DNA of 61,143 nucleotides from Bryobacterales bacterium (GCA_016789745.1 JAEUQF010000135.1:1-61143); one strand, 5' to 3'; shown: positions 1-9,473, counted from the stretch's first letter. Numbers and translations: made by a program. Notes: generated by a model from the letters alone, not told the origin.

Positions 1-1527
1 GTATCCGGAAGCCTGAAATGCTTTGTAGGCGTCCGCGAAATCATCCACACTCCAGCTCTTCTCTCCACGGCTATACGAATACAGCCGCCGCGCCACGCAC
101 GCCGGATAGCGTGGATTGTCGCGAATATACTGCCCCAAGCCGGTTGCGCCCGAAAAGCTCTTGCCTGCCAGAGTGGCCGAATCGTCGATCGGCTCGCCGT
201 TGTCCACGGTGCGGTAGCCGCCGATCGTGTCGAAGCGCTCCAGCGACAGCCCCATGGGATCACTGCGCACGTGACAAGCTGCGCACACCTTGTTATCCGC
301 ATGCGCCATCAGTCGCTCGCGCAGCGTCTTCATCGGCCCTTTCTCATCGTTCACGATCGTGAAGTCCACGTCGTTGGGCGGCTCCGGCGTCGGCGAGCAG
401 AGGAAGATATCCAGCAGCGCCACGCCGCGCTTGGTGGGCGACGAACGCCCCGGATGCGAAAACATCGACAGCATGCTGATCTGGGTCAGGATGCCGCTGC
501 GGCCGGAATCGGCCGGAAACTCGTGTTTCACCCAATCGCCGGTGAAGGCGAACGGCACCCGGTACAGCACCGCCAGCCGGCGATCTATGTAGGTTTGCCG
601 CGTGGTCATCAGGTCGCGAATGTCGCCGTTTTCATGCAACGCCAGGCCGATTACCGTGCGTAGCGTTTCTTCCCGCGCTGAAGTCGCCATCCCCGAGCCC
701 CACTTCGGATAGAGCAGGCTGTCCTTCGACACCGTATCCAGCGTGTCCAACTGCAGCATGTCGTCAAAGAAGGCGCGCAGGCCGGCTTCCAACCGTGGCG
801 ATGCCATCAGCCGGTGCACTTGTTTCGCCAGCCCTGCCCGCGTCTGCAATTCGCCGCTGCCCGCCGCACGCAGCAGTTCGGCATCGGGCGTTGTGTTCCA
901 TAGGAGAAAGCTCAGCCGCGTCGCCCGGCTGTAGCCGTCCAGCGTGTCCTTCTTGCCACCCGCCGCAACTACCGCCACCTCGGAACGGAACAGGAAGTCC
1001 GGCAACTGCAGCAGCACCGAAAGGCCGTAGCGCAATCCTTCGTAGAAATCCTTGGTCTGTTCGGTGATACGCCGCGACAGCCCGACGCGATTGTCCAACT
1101 CCGGCGCCGTCAAGGGACGCCGGAACAGCAGCAGTCCGTAATGTTTCAGGATCTGCGCCGCGCAGGCATCATCGGCGGCCTTGGCATCGCGCGGGGTGCA
1201 CGGCAGCTTGCCCCGGTACTTCTCACCGGTCACTTGCCCGGCGATGTCGTTCGCCATCTTCGCGAATGACTCAAAGCCTACGGATGTCACCGACAGCGTT
1301 CCACTGGAAATCGCCGACAACCCATGCGACCGGATCAGCGGTTCGAACGTCCCGCGAACTTCAATCTCTTTCCCAAAGATATCGGCGATGGAGTTACGGT
1401 ATTCCTGCTCAGTGAGCCGCCGCAAACTGGAGACGTAAGAAGACCCGACCGGAGGCGCAGCCTGAGCTGCGGCGCCGCCAGAAAGCAGCAGAAATAGAGG
1501 TATTGCAATTCGACCTAGTGCCAACAA
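1..1527 (-). CDS. DUF1587/DUF1592/DUF1588/DUF1585 exported protein (C-terminus cut by window edge)
   Basis: An open frame runs from TTG at 1527 to the window edge, 509 codons with no stop. AGGAGG sits 7 bases before the TTG. The product begins with a signal peptide ending near AAAQA. A DUF1587-like segment follows (LTEQEYRNSIADIFG, near residue 35). Next comes a DUF1592 region with RRPLTAPE. A DUF1588 region carries CAACH followed by DPMGLSLERFD, and a DUF1585 tail has YPACVARRLYSYSRGE. These domains occur in planctomycete and acidobacterial surface proteins often linked to c-type cytochromes; their function is unknown. CAACH could bind one heme, but this motif is part of the DUF1588 signature. 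Relatives often carry an extra N-terminal cytochrome domain, absent here. The gene lies 60 bases downstream of the tannase and may share its transcript. Confidence 0.85.
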   Translation of the reverse strand, partial: MLALGRIAIPLFLLLSGGAAAQAAPPVGSSYVSSLRRLTEQEYRNSIADIFGKEIEVRGTFEPLIRSHGLSAISSGTLSVTSVGFESFAKMANDIAGQVTGEKYRGKLPCTPRDAKAADDACAAQILKHYGLLLFRRPLTAPELDNRVGLSRRITEQTKDFYEGLRYGLSVLLQLPDFLFRSEVAVVAAGGKKDTLDGYSRATRLSFLLWNTTPDAELLRAAGSGELQTRAGLAKQVHRLMASPRLEAGLRAFFDDMLQLDTLDTVSKDSLLYPKWGSGMATSAREETLRTVIGLALHENGDIRDLMTTRQTYIDRRLAVLYRVPFAFTGDWVKHEFPADSGRSGILTQISMLSMFSHPGRSSPTKRGVALLDIFLCSPTPEPPNDVDFTIVNDEKGPMKTLRERLMAHADNKVCAACHVRSDPMGLSLERFDTIGGYRTVDNGEPIDDSATLAGKSFSGATGLGQYIRDNPRYPACVARRLYSYSRGEKSWSVDDFADAYKAFQASGY

Positions 1528-1587
1528 CGAAGCCCCTCCTGCCAGGGATGGGAGGCATCGCTATCATACTGAATCGCCTTGCCGCCA

Positions 1588-3030
1588 TCAACGGGGGGTA
1601 GCCCTCGCCAGACACTGGAAATTCCCGGCATCATTCACACTCCCGCTGCCCCGGTACACCGCCCGCTCCGGATACGGGCACAGCGGCCGGCTCATCTCCA
1701 CAACGCCCCGTTCGCCCACCCGCACAGCCGTCATCGAACGCGGAGCCTCGCCCCGTTCCCGCCATCGCTCCAGCGCTGCCAGTGAATGGAACTGGTTCGG
1801 CCCCGTGCCCCCACCGCAGTGCGCCATCCCCGGCACCAGGAACAGCCGCATCCATTCTCGCTGATCCCCCCCCATCTTCTTCATCACCGACTCCACATAC
1901 GAGATCGTGTTGAACGCCGAAATCGCCCCGCCCGAGCCCCCATCGCTCCATCCGTGATAGAGCAGTAACTTCCCGCCGCGCGCCTTGAACTTCGTCAGGT
2001 TCGGGTCCACCGCATGAATATCGAGCCCGTGCCTCAAGGCCCGATCCACGTCCTTCTCCAAGTCAAATCTCCGCCAGTCCCAGCTCGCATCCTGGTTCGC
2101 CAGATACCGGAACATGTCGATATCCATGCCTCCCGGTTCCGTCGCACCGCCCGGCACGCGCCAGCCCAACTCGCCTCCGAACGGCAGCCTCGGATACAGC
2201 AACTCGCCCGTCGACCTCCGGATGTCCGTGTACGCCGCCTGCACTGTCTCCAGTTGCGGCGCTGTCAGGCAGTTCGCTGTGGCCGTGCCGGTGCACCGCA
2301 GTGCAGCCGGGTGGAAGTCGCAGTCGCGCGGATCCTCCAACTGCCGATCCTTCACCCCATCCCGCGCATCGCAGCGGTCCAGCACCGCATCGTTCAGCAG
2401 CTTCAACTTCTCCGGCGGCAGCCCATGCTCCGGAGACCGCAACGCCGTCATCAGCAATCGCATCCGCCACGCGCAAAGGACGATCTGGTTATTCGCCGGA
2501 GCCCCCGCAATGATGCCATCGAAGTCCTCCGGATACCGCTGGGCCGACATTAGCCCCTGGCGACCGCCTGTTGAACAGCCTTCCCAATACGAAAGCCGCG
2601 GCCCGCGCCTGTAGTACGCCGCGATCAGCGCCTTCGCCTTCACCGCCGTCACATGCACGGCCCGATGCGCAAAGTCGGTGATCTTCTCGGGATGCCCCAG
2701 CGCAAAGCGGCCGCTGCCGCCGCTATGGCCCGTGTCGGTCGAGGCACTCGCGTAGCCTTCTCTAACTGCCTTCGCCATGCCGCCCGCGTTGACGCTGCCG
2801 ACAAACCCACCTCCGCCTTCCATCAGGAACTTGCCGTTCCACGCAGCGGCGGCCGGCAGCCAAACTTCCGACTTGATCTCGGAATCGGGCGACGGGCGTA
2901 GCGTGATCGACACCCGGCAGTGCGTCGCGATCTGCTCCGCCGCAGTAACGTCCGGAAATCGAGCCATCTGGGCGCACGGTGTTTGTGCGAACAGCGGAAC
3001 CGCGAGTAAGGCATGCAGGAGCATGCTCAC
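1588..3030 (-). CDS. Tannase/feruloyl esterase family serine hydrolase, exported
   Basis: 480 residues from a GTG start, with a short hydrophobic N-terminus (LLHALLAVPLFAQ) that looks like a signal peptide. GCSTGG holds Cys152-Ser153, GWSDGG holds Asp363, and MAHCGGG holds His404-Cys405. This is the CS-D-HC pattern of fungal and bacterial tannase/feruloyl esterase enzymes, where Ser-Asp-His is the triad and the two cysteines form a disulfide joining Ser and His. Members hydrolyse esters of gallic, ferulic or related aromatic acids, or terephthalate half-esters; the substrate cannot be read here. The internal ATG at 3024 is an alternative start. The length is typical of the family. Confidence 0.88.
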   Translation of the reverse strand: MSMLLHALLAVPLFAQTPCAQMARFPDVTAAEQIATHCRVSITLRPSPDSEIKSEVWLPAAAAWNGKFLMEGGGGFVGSVNAGGMAKAVREGYASASTDTGHSGGSGRFALGHPEKITDFAHRAVHVTAVKAKALIAAYYRRGPRLSYWEGCSTGGRQGLMSAQRYPEDFDGIIAGAPANNQIVLCAWRMRLLMTALRSPEHGLPPEKLKLLNDAVLDRCDARDGVKDRQLEDPRDCDFHPAALRCTGTATANCLTAPQLETVQAAYTDIRRSTGELLYPRLPFGGELGWRVPGGATEPGGMDIDMFRYLANQDASWDWRRFDLEKDVDRALRHGLDIHAVDPNLTKFKARGGKLLLYHGWSDGGSGGAISAFNTISYVESVMKKMGGDQREWMRLFLVPGMAHCGGGTGPNQFHSLAALERWRERGEAPRSMTAVRVGERGVVEMSRPLCPYPERAVYRGSGSVNDAGNFQCLARATPR

Positions 3031-3042
3031 AGCCTACTCGAT

Positions 3043-3057
3043 CCCGCTGCGAGCGGG
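3043..3057. promoter_or_regulatory. Short inverted repeat ahead of the tannase gene
   Basis: CCCGCT and AGCGGG are separated by three bases, starting 13 bases upstream of the tannase GTG, in the space facing the plus-strand secDF side. It could be an operator half of the divergent control region or a hairpin in the tannase leader. The rest of 3031-3541 holds a run of seven A at 3081-3089 and the doubtful small gene at 3102-3437. Confidence 0.3.
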
Positions 3058-3101
3058 AGCGCGTCCCGGGGTGAGACAATAAAAAAACGGCATCGCCCAT
3101 C

Positions 3102-3437
3102 GTGAACAGGAAATCCGCACAATCCGTACTGAGCACGGCTGTACTCAGCACCCTTGCGTTCCTGGTGCTGCTGTGCCTGGCTGGGGTAGATCCGGCCGCG
3201 TTTTCCATGCTGCCGGCAGGGGCATCGGCCCAGACAACAGCGGGTTCGCAGTCGCTGCTGTCCGGTGCCAATTCCTTCAAACTGACTTCACACGCGTTTG
3301 CCGAGAGCGCCCCATGGTTTACACGGTTGCCCCGGCTGCAGACGGGCGATTTGCTGGGCGGCGCTTCGTGCGATGCGTTGGTTTCCGCCGGTAACCGCGC
3401 GGCGTTCGGGCGCGCTCCTCCTCCCTCCTCGGTTTAA
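3102..3437 (+). CDS. Possible small exported protein or leader ORF upstream of secDF
   Basis: A GTG-started frame of 111 residues. The first 45 resemble a signal peptide: two lysine/arginine residues, a hydrophobic stretch around LAFLVLLCLAG, and an Ala-Ser-Ala site. The rest has no recognisable domain and ends in a proline/serine tail. No convincing ribosome binding site precedes it. The near-perfect direct repeat GTACTGAGCAC/GTACTCAGCAC lies inside its start. It ends about 100 bases before secDF. It may be a real small exported protein, or the region may simply be the secDF leader. No family is recognised. Confidence 0.35.
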   Translation: MNRKSAQSVLSTAVLSTLAFLVLLCLAGVDPAAFSMLPAGASAQTTAGSQSLLSGANSFKLTSHAFAESAPWFTRLPRLQTGDLLGGASCDALVSAGNRAAFGRAPPPSSV

Positions 3438-3541
3438 CCCAAATCATCTCTAGTTTCTTTGTTGCATGGCACCCTTGCGTGTTCGCGCCCGGGGCGATGC
3501 CTGTTATTCATTGCCGTTTCACTTCCCAGGGAGGAAGACAA

Positions 3542-6349
3542 GTGCCTAAGAATTTACGTTGGAAATGGATTCTCATTGTTCTGGTCACGGCCGCCTGTAT
3601 CGTTGGCGTGACCGGCTTTCCGAAGTCGAAAGACGAGTTGCTGGCCAACTGGCGGCGGAACATCCGTCTTGGTCTTGATTTGAAGGGCGGCAGCCACATC
3701 GTGCTGCAGATCCAGGTGCAGGATGCCATGAAGGCGGAAGCCGACGTGCTCATCGAGCGGCTGAAAGAATCGCTCACCAGGGAGAACATCTCCTATGGGT
3801 CCATTGACCGCAATGACCCGGCATCGCTGGAAGAAGCGGGAAATATCCAGGTCACCGTGCGCGGCGTGCCATCGGCACAGGGCGCGGAGTTCCGCCGTGT
3901 GGTCACCGAAACCGCCGGCCAGCAGTGGCTTCTCGCCTCTGAAGGGCAGGATGCCTACAAGCTGAATGTGCGGCCGGAAGCGGCGCTGAAACTGGGTGCC
4001 GACACGCTGACACAGGCCATCAGCACCATTGAGAAACGTGTCAATGGGTTGGGCGTGGCCGAAGCCAGCGTGCAGCGGCGCGGGGGAACCGGCGGCGAGG
4101 CGGAAGTGATTGTGCAGTTGCCGGGTGTCGATGATCCGGCGCGTGTGAAGTCCATTCTGCAGACTTCGGCGTTGTTGGAGTTGGCCCAAGTCAAGGGCGG
4201 GCCGTACAACTCGCGGGCCGATGCGCTCACCTCGAATAACGGCGCGCTGCCGCTGGGTACACGGCTGGTGCGTGCGTCGGTGCGGGCCGGCGAGACCTCC
4301 GGGGAAGCCTGGTGGCTGCTGGCGCGGTCGCCAGTTGTCACGGGCCGAGACTTGCGTAACGCTACGGCGCAGCAAGGCGCCATGAGCGGCGGTTGGGAAA
4401 CTGCGTTCGTTCTCACCCAGGATGCCGCCCGCCGCTTCGAGCGGTTCACCGGCTCCAATATCGGACAGCGGCTGGCCATCGTCCTGGACAACCAGGTGAT
4501 CAGCGCTCCGGTTATCCAGGGCAAGATCAGCGACAACGGTGTCATCAACAATATCGGCAGCCAGGAAGACGCTTCGGATCTCGCGTTGAACCTGCGCGCC
4601 GGGTCGCTGCCGGCCGGCGTGAAGCTGATTGAAGAGCGCACGGTTGGGCCATCGCTGGGCGCGGACTCCATCCGGCGCGGTGTTACCGCGGGTGTGGTTG
4701 GCCTGCTGCTGGTGATTGCTTCCATGGTGGGTTACTACCGCGGCGCGGGCTTGAATGCGGTGCTGGCGCTGCTGTTGAACACCATCATGACCGTGGCCGC
4801 GCTGAGCTATCTGGATGCCACCTGGACGCTGCCGGGCATCGCCGGTTTGGTCCTCTCCATCGGCATGGCGGTGGACTCCAATGTGCTCATCTTCGAGCGA
4901 ATCAAGGAAGAACTGCGGGCGGGAAAATCGGTGCCGGGCTCCATTGCCGCGGGGTTTGACCGCGCTCTGGTGACCATCATTGATACGCACGTCACCACGG
5001 TGGTCGCCAGCGCGTTCCTGTTTATCTTCGGAACTGGTCCGGTGCGCGGCTTCGCCGTAACGCTCGTCATCGGCCTGGTGGCGAATCTGTTCACCGCGGT
5101 GTTCGTGTCGCGGGCCATCTTCGATTGGCGGCTGTGGCGCAACCCGCAGATCAAGGAACTGAGTATCGGGAAGGAACTCTTCCAGCAGACCAACTTTGAC
5201 TTCCTCTCGCGCCGCACGCTCGCGCTGGGGCTGTCCGCGCTGGCCATCGTGATCAGTATCGGTAGCCTGATTGTGAAGGGCGGCCCGCGCTATGGTCTGG
5301 ATTTCCGCGGCGGCATCCAAATGGACGTGCGCTTTGACCCGAAGCCACCCATATCGGAGGTCCGTGATCTGCTGTCAGCGCGGTTGAAAGGCATCAGCCT
5401 GCAGGAAACCACGCAGGGCGCGGGTGAGTTTATCATCGGCTCGGAACTGGCGGCGGAGAGCAGTCTGGAAGAGGCGCGGCGAGAGGTGGAAGCCGTGCTG
5501 CGCGAGAAGTATGGCAACGTCGGCGGAAAGCTGGACCTCAATAACGCCACCAAAGCCGGGTTGACCGAACGGCTGGGTCCAGCGCTGTCGTCCGCCGGGG
5601 TGAGCTTGTCGAACGAGGAGTTGCAGGCTTTGGTTGGCCGCATCCTGAACTTCCGCGACCAGAACCGCGGCGGCGTGCTGCGCAGCCACGCGGACCTCAG
5701 CGCTGTCTCCGGAGTGGATGCGAAGGTCCTCTCGGTATTGCAGCAGGAGACCGGGTTGGGGACCTTCAACATCCGATCCGTGGAGATCGTGGGTCCGCGG
5801 GCGGGTGAACAACTGCAGCGGCAGGCTCTGCTGGCCACCGGCAGCGCGCTCGCCGGCATGCTGCTCTACATTGCGTTCCGCTTCAAACTGGTATCGGGAG
5901 CCGCGGCGGTCATCGCCACCATCCACGATGTCATCATCACGCTGGGCCTGTTCTCGTTGACCAACCGCGAGGTGGATCTGACTATCATTGCGGCGTTGTT
6001 GACGCTGATCGGCTACTCGATGAACGACAAGATCGTGGTGTTCGACCGCGTGCGGGAGAACATGCTGTCGAAGAAGCGCGGTGCGACGTTCCTGGACCTG
6101 GTCAACCAGTCGATCAACCAGACTTTGAGCCGGACGCTGCTGACCGCGGGTCCGACGCTCCTGGCCTGTATCGCGCTCTACTTCCTGGGCGGCGATGTGC
6201 TGAATGGGATTGCATTCGCGCTGTTTGTGGGCATCGTGGTGGGGACTTACTCGTCCATCTTCGTTGCCAGTTCGCTGTTGGTGATGTGGGAGCAGCGGAA
6301 GGCAAGCGCGGTGGTGGGGACGGGCGTGAAGGCGGTGCGGCCGGCGTAG
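3542..6349 (+). CDS. secDF: Protein translocase SecDF fusion with an insertion in the SecF part
   Basis: 935 residues; the GTG at 3542 is chosen because AGGGAGGAAGAC lies just upstream and TM1 follows at once. SecD and SecF are accessory Sec translocon proteins that use the proton gradient to pull exported proteins across the membrane. The SecD half has RLGLDLKGGSH after TM1, a periplasmic domain, and TM2-6 with the GIAGLVLSIGMAVDSNVLIFERIKE type motif. The SecF half starts near residue 550 with its own TM1 and has DFRGGIQMD and GYSMNDKIVVFDRVREN. Residues about 663-740 form an insertion ahead of the conserved SecF VGP motif. It reads like a helix-hairpin-helix pair (DLNNATKAGL, then ILNFRDQNRGG and DLSAVSGVDAKVL), which standard SecF lacks. 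No yajC gene lies nearby. Confidence 0.95.
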   Translation: MPKNLRWKWILIVLVTAACIVGVTGFPKSKDELLANWRRNIRLGLDLKGGSHIVLQIQVQDAMKAEADVLIERLKESLTRENISYGSIDRNDPASLEEAGNIQVTVRGVPSAQGAEFRRVVTETAGQQWLLASEGQDAYKLNVRPEAALKLGADTLTQAISTIEKRVNGLGVAEASVQRRGGTGGEAEVIVQLPGVDDPARVKSILQTSALLELAQVKGGPYNSRADALTSNNGALPLGTRLVRASVRAGETSGEAWWLLARSPVVTGRDLRNATAQQGAMSGGWETAFVLTQDAARRFERFTGSNIGQRLAIVLDNQVISAPVIQGKISDNGVINNIGSQEDASDLALNLRAGSLPAGVKLIEERTVGPSLGADSIRRGVTAGVVGLLLVIASMVGYYRGAGLNAVLALLLNTIMTVAALSYLDATWTLPGIAGLVLSIGMAVDSNVLIFERIKEELRAGKSVPGSIAAGFDRALVTIIDTHVTTVVASAFLFIFGTGPVRGFAVTLVIGLVANLFTAVFVSRAIFDWRLWRNPQIKELSIGKELFQQTNFDFLSRRTLALGLSALAIVISIGSLIVKGGPRYGLDFRGGIQMDVRFDPKPPISEVRDLLSARLKGISLQETTQGAGEFIIGSELAAESSLEEARREVEAVLREKYGNVGGKLDLNNATKAGLTERLGPALSSAGVSLSNEELQALVGRILNFRDQNRGGVLRSHADLSAVSGVDAKVLSVLQQETGLGTFNIRSVEIVGPRAGEQLQRQALLATGSALAGMLLYIAFRFKLVSGAAAVIATIHDVIITLGLFSLTNREVDLTIIAALLTLIGYSMNDKIVVFDRVRENMLSKKRGATFLDLVNQSINQTLSRTLLTAGPTLLACIALYFLGGDVLNGIAFALFVGIVVGTYSSIFVASSLLVMWEQRKASAVVGTGVKAVRPA

Positions 6350-6372
6350 GTTAGTTGGAGCCCGCGGACGGA

Positions 6373-6404
6373 TTGACATTCGATATCGAACGTCGATAGT
6401 ATCG
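6373..6404 (+). promoter_or_regulatory. Promoter and palindromic operator of the first padR-ADOP pair
   Basis: TTGACA at 6373-6378 is a consensus -35 box. GATAGT or TAGTAT near 6395-6402 could be the -10. A perfect 12-base palindrome, TTCGATATCGAA (6379-6390), sits between them, and CGATA/TATCG (6381-6385, 6400-6404) forms a wider inverted repeat. The ATG is at 6409, so the mRNA would be leaderless or nearly so. PadR proteins commonly repress their own promoter through such repeats; autoregulation is inferred. Confidence 0.55.
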
Positions 6405-6408
6405 TCGT

Positions 6409-6741
6409 ATGGGCAAGTCAGCCGAACTCTTGCAGGGTACGCTCGATCTGTTGATTCTGCGTACCCTCGCGTTACAACCGTTACATGGCGTCGGCATCGC
6501 CGACCGCCTTGAGCAGGTAACGAATGGTGTCTTTGTAGTCGGGCCGGGGTCTCTGTTCCCCGCGCTGCACCGGTTGGCCGATCGCGGTTGGATTAGCGGC
6601 GAGTGGGGCGAGTTGCAGACCGGGCGCCGCGCCAAGGTCTACGCCCTCACGGCCGCCGGACGCAAGCGTCTCACGGAAGAAAAACGCAACTGGGAGCGGG
6701 TGTCGCTCGCGGTGAACCAGGTACTGGCGGAGGGGCTGTGA
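6409..6741 (+). CDS. PadR family transcriptional regulator
   Basis: 110 residues with the acidobacterial PadR signature: KSAELLQGTLDLLILRTLALQPLHGVGIADRL at the first helices of the winged helix, GSLFPALHRLADRGWISGEWG at the recognition helix and wing, and KVYALTAAGRKRL near the end. PadR proteins are dimeric repressors of efflux or stress genes. The stop codon overlaps the GTG start of the ADOP permease, so the two are translationally coupled. That makes this permease the likely target along with the regulator itself. The second pair at 11878-14875 has the same arrangement. Confidence 0.93.
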   Translation: MGKSAELLQGTLDLLILRTLALQPLHGVGIADRLEQVTNGVFVVGPGSLFPALHRLADRGWISGEWGELQTGRRAKVYALTAAGRKRLTEEKRNWERVSLAVNQVLAEGL

Positions 6742-9473
6742 ACCTGCGGCGGTTGTATCAACGGTTGCGGGACCCGCGCGGCACCCAGGCCGACCTGGAA
6801 GAAGAGGTGCGGTCCTACTACGACACTCTGGAATCGCGCCGCGTGGAGGAGGGATTGTCTCCGGAAGAGGCGCGCCGCCTCACACGCGCCGCCTGCGGGC
6901 CGCCGGCGCATGTGATCGAAGAGGTACGCGTCTCGCGGCCGGAGGCGGTTGTCGAGACGGCAATGCAGGATGTTCGGTACGCGTTGCGGTTGCTGCGCCG
7001 GAACGCCGGGTTTACCGCTGTGGCGGTCCTATCGCTGGCGCTGGGCATCGGTGCCAATACGGTGATCTACAGCCTGATGGAGTCGATCCTGTTACGATCG
7101 CTTCCGGTGGCCGACCCCGAGTCGCTGGTGGTGTTGAACTGGCAAAGCCGGCCGCCGCAGAATGCGAACAAGGATTGGGTGCACGTGGTGCACGGGGTGC
7201 AGGGCATGCTGTGGCCGGGGGATAGAGGCACCTTGGTGACGGGCATGTTTCCTTATCCCGCGTTCGAGCTGCTGCATGAACAGAACGGTGCCTTCTCCAC
7301 CCTCTTCGGCTACTTCGATGGTCGTAACCGGACGTTGGCGTACCGGGGGCAGGCGGCGACGGCGCACACGGAGTTCGTGACAGGCGAATATTTTCGCGGC
7401 CTGGAAGTGTCACCGGCCGCGGGCCGCCTGCTTGATCGCGAGGATGACCGTCCGGGCGCGGCGCCGGTGGCCGTGCTGAGTTATGCCGCAAGCCAGAGCC
7501 GGTTTGGTGGTCCGGTCGATGCGGTGGGCCAATCCGTGCTGGTGGATAACGTGCCGTTCACGGTGGTAGGTGTGGCGCCGCCGGAATTCTTCGGAGTGGA
7601 TCCGGCGGCGGTGCCTGATCTCTTTCTCCCCATGCGCACCACGCTGCTGGTGGACGGCGAGCAGGCGGCGCGGATGTATCGGGATAGCAACTTCTATTGG
7701 ATCGAAATGATGGGACGGCTGCGGCCGGGCGTGAGCATGGCGCAGGCGCAAGCCGAGTTGGCTCCCCGCTTTCACCAATGGGTGGCGGCCACCGCGACAA
7801 CCGATGGAGAGCGTGCGAATTTGCCCGCGCTGGTCTTGAATCCGGGAGCGGCAGGGTTGGGCAGTCTACGCCGGCAGTATTCCAAGCCGCTCTACGTGCT
7901 GTTGGCCATGGTGGGACTGATCCTGGCCATCGCCTGCGCCAACATCGCCAACCTTCTGCTAGCAAGGGCAGCGGCGCGGAGAAGGGAAATGGCCGTGCGG
8001 CTCAGCCTGGGCGCGGGGCGCTGGCGCGTGGTGCGGCAATTGCTAACCGAAAGTGTGATGCTGGCATCGCTGGGCGGAGCCCTCGGAGTTCTGTTTGCAG
8101 TCTGGGGTGTGCGCGCGTTGACCTTTCTGTTTTCCAATGGGCGTGAGAACTTCACCCTGCATGCGGAGTTGAATTGGAAGGTGCTGGGAATGACCGCGGC
8201 TCTGTCAGTCCTTTGCGGGCTGTTGTTCGGACTGGCTCCGGCCCTGCAATCGACACGGCCGAACGTGATGCCGGAACTGAAGAACGGGCGCTGGGGTGGA
8301 CCGCGGCGTCGCGCCTTGCATGTTCTGGTCATCGCCCAGATCGCGATGTCGTTCCTGCTTCTGGTGGGTGCAGGCCTGTTCGTGCGCACCCTGCAGAAGC
8401 TCCACGCGGTGCAGTTGGGATATGCGAGGGAGAACATCCTGCTGTTTTCGATGGACGCGCGCCAGGCTGGTCATCGCGACCCGGAAATAGCCACCTTCTA
8501 CACCGACCTGCGCCGGCAATTTGAGAGGCTCCCCGGAGTCAGCAGCGCCACGCTGGCGCAATCGTCGCTGATCAACGCCGGTTTCATGGGGCCTGCTCTC
8601 AAAGGTCCAATGAAGGTGGGTGGTGTAACGCTGGACGGCGCACGCGTGCTCAGTGCCGGTCCGCGCTTTCATAGCACCCTGCAGATACCCTTACTGGCCG
8701 GGCGGGAGATTGACGAGCGCGACCTTCCCAATACCACCCCCGTCGCCGTGATCAGCGAACGCCTGGCGCGGCGGTACTTCGGAAGCGAGAATCCCCTGGG
8801 CCGGCGCATCACTCTGCCGGGGGAAAAACGCGAACTGGAGATCGTGGGTGTCTCGGCGAACGTGCGGCACGGAGGGCTGAAGAATGGGGAGACCGCGATG
8901 ACGGTATTCGTCCCTATCAGCCAGGTTGCCCCCGAACGCGTTACCTACGCGCTCCGCACCAGCGGTGATCCGCTGCGCCACGTGCGCAGTGTGCACGAAC
9001 TGGTGCGCGAGGCCGATTCCCGCGTCCCAGTGACCAATGTCGTCACACAGGCCGCCGAGATTGACCGCACCATCAGCCGGGAAGTGACGTTCGCCAAACT
9101 GTGTACGGGCTTTGCGCTGCTGGCGCTGCTGATGGCCTGCGTCGGGCTCTACGGAACCATGTCTTATAGCATTGCCCGGCAGACGGGAGAACTGGGCATC
9201 CGGATGGCGTTGGGCGCACCACGCGCTGTCGTGGTCTGGATGGTGCTGCGCCAGGTGCTGCTGTTGGCGGCCGTTGGACTTGCCATCAGCGTGCCGGCCG
9301 CGTTGATCGGATCGACGGTGGTACGGTCATTCCTGTTTGAGACATCGCCGCATGATCCGCGAACGCTGCTGTCGGCGGGCGCTATCCTGGCAGTTGCCGC
9401 TATCGTCGCGGGTTTGGTGCCGGCACGGCGGGCGTCGCGGATTGACCCGCTCGTGGCCCTGCGGCACGAGTGA
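6738..9473 (+). CDS. ADOP-type ABC permease (MacB/FtsX-like)
   Basis: 911 residues from the GTG at 6738, which overlaps the padR stop by 4 bases; earlier in-frame starts would lie inside padR. The N-terminal 60 residues form the charged ADOP cap (LEEEVRSYYDTLESRRVEEGLSPEEARR). TM1 follows near residue 100, then a MacB_PCD periplasmic domain, a first FtsX unit (residues about 384-500, CANIANLLLARAAARRREMAVRLSLGAG) and a second near 787-905 (GLYGTMSYSIARQTGELGIRMALGAP). No ATPase gene is adjacent, which is why the family is called orphan. The substrate is unknown; MacB relatives move peptides, lipoproteins or antibiotics, or act as mechanotransmitters. The C-terminus overlaps the convergent NADAR gene by 74 bases. 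Confidence 0.93.
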   Translation: MNLRRLYQRLRDPRGTQADLEEEVRSYYDTLESRRVEEGLSPEEARRLTRAACGPPAHVIEEVRVSRPEAVVETAMQDVRYALRLLRRNAGFTAVAVLSLALGIGANTVIYSLMESILLRSLPVADPESLVVLNWQSRPPQNANKDWVHVVHGVQGMLWPGDRGTLVTGMFPYPAFELLHEQNGAFSTLFGYFDGRNRTLAYRGQAATAHTEFVTGEYFRGLEVSPAAGRLLDREDDRPGAAPVAVLSYAASQSRFGGPVDAVGQSVLVDNVPFTVVGVAPPEFFGVDPAAVPDLFLPMRTTLLVDGEQAARMYRDSNFYWIEMMGRLRPGVSMAQAQAELAPRFHQWVAATATTDGERANLPALVLNPGAAGLGSLRRQYSKPLYVLLAMVGLILAIACANIANLLLARAAARRREMAVRLSLGAGRWRVVRQLLTESVMLASLGGALGVLFAVWGVRALTFLFSNGRENFTLHAELNWKVLGMTAALSVLCGLLFGLAPALQSTRPNVMPELKNGRWGGPRRRALHVLVIAQIAMSFLLLVGAGLFVRTLQKLHAVQLGYARENILLFSMDARQAGHRDPEIATFYTDLRRQFERLPGVSSATLAQSSLINAGFMGPALKGPMKVGGVTLDGARVLSAGPRFHSTLQIPLLAGREIDERDLPNTTPVAVISERLARRYFGSENPLGRRITLPGEKRELEIVGVSANVRHGGLKNGETAMTVFVPISQVAPERVTYALRTSGDPLRHVRSVHELVREADSRVPVTNVVTQAAEIDRTISREVTFAKLCTGFALLALLMACVGLYGTMSYSIARQTGELGIRMALGAPRAVVVWMVLRQVLLLAAVGLAISVPAALIGSTVVRSFLFETSPHDPRTLLSAGAILAVAAIVAGLVPARRASRIDPLVALRHE

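Noticed and set aside
3554..5320. 588-residue minus-strand frame opposite secDF
   Set aside because: It lies fully inside secDF, is rich in Gln/Arg/His, has no family features, and arises from codon bias on the opposite strand.
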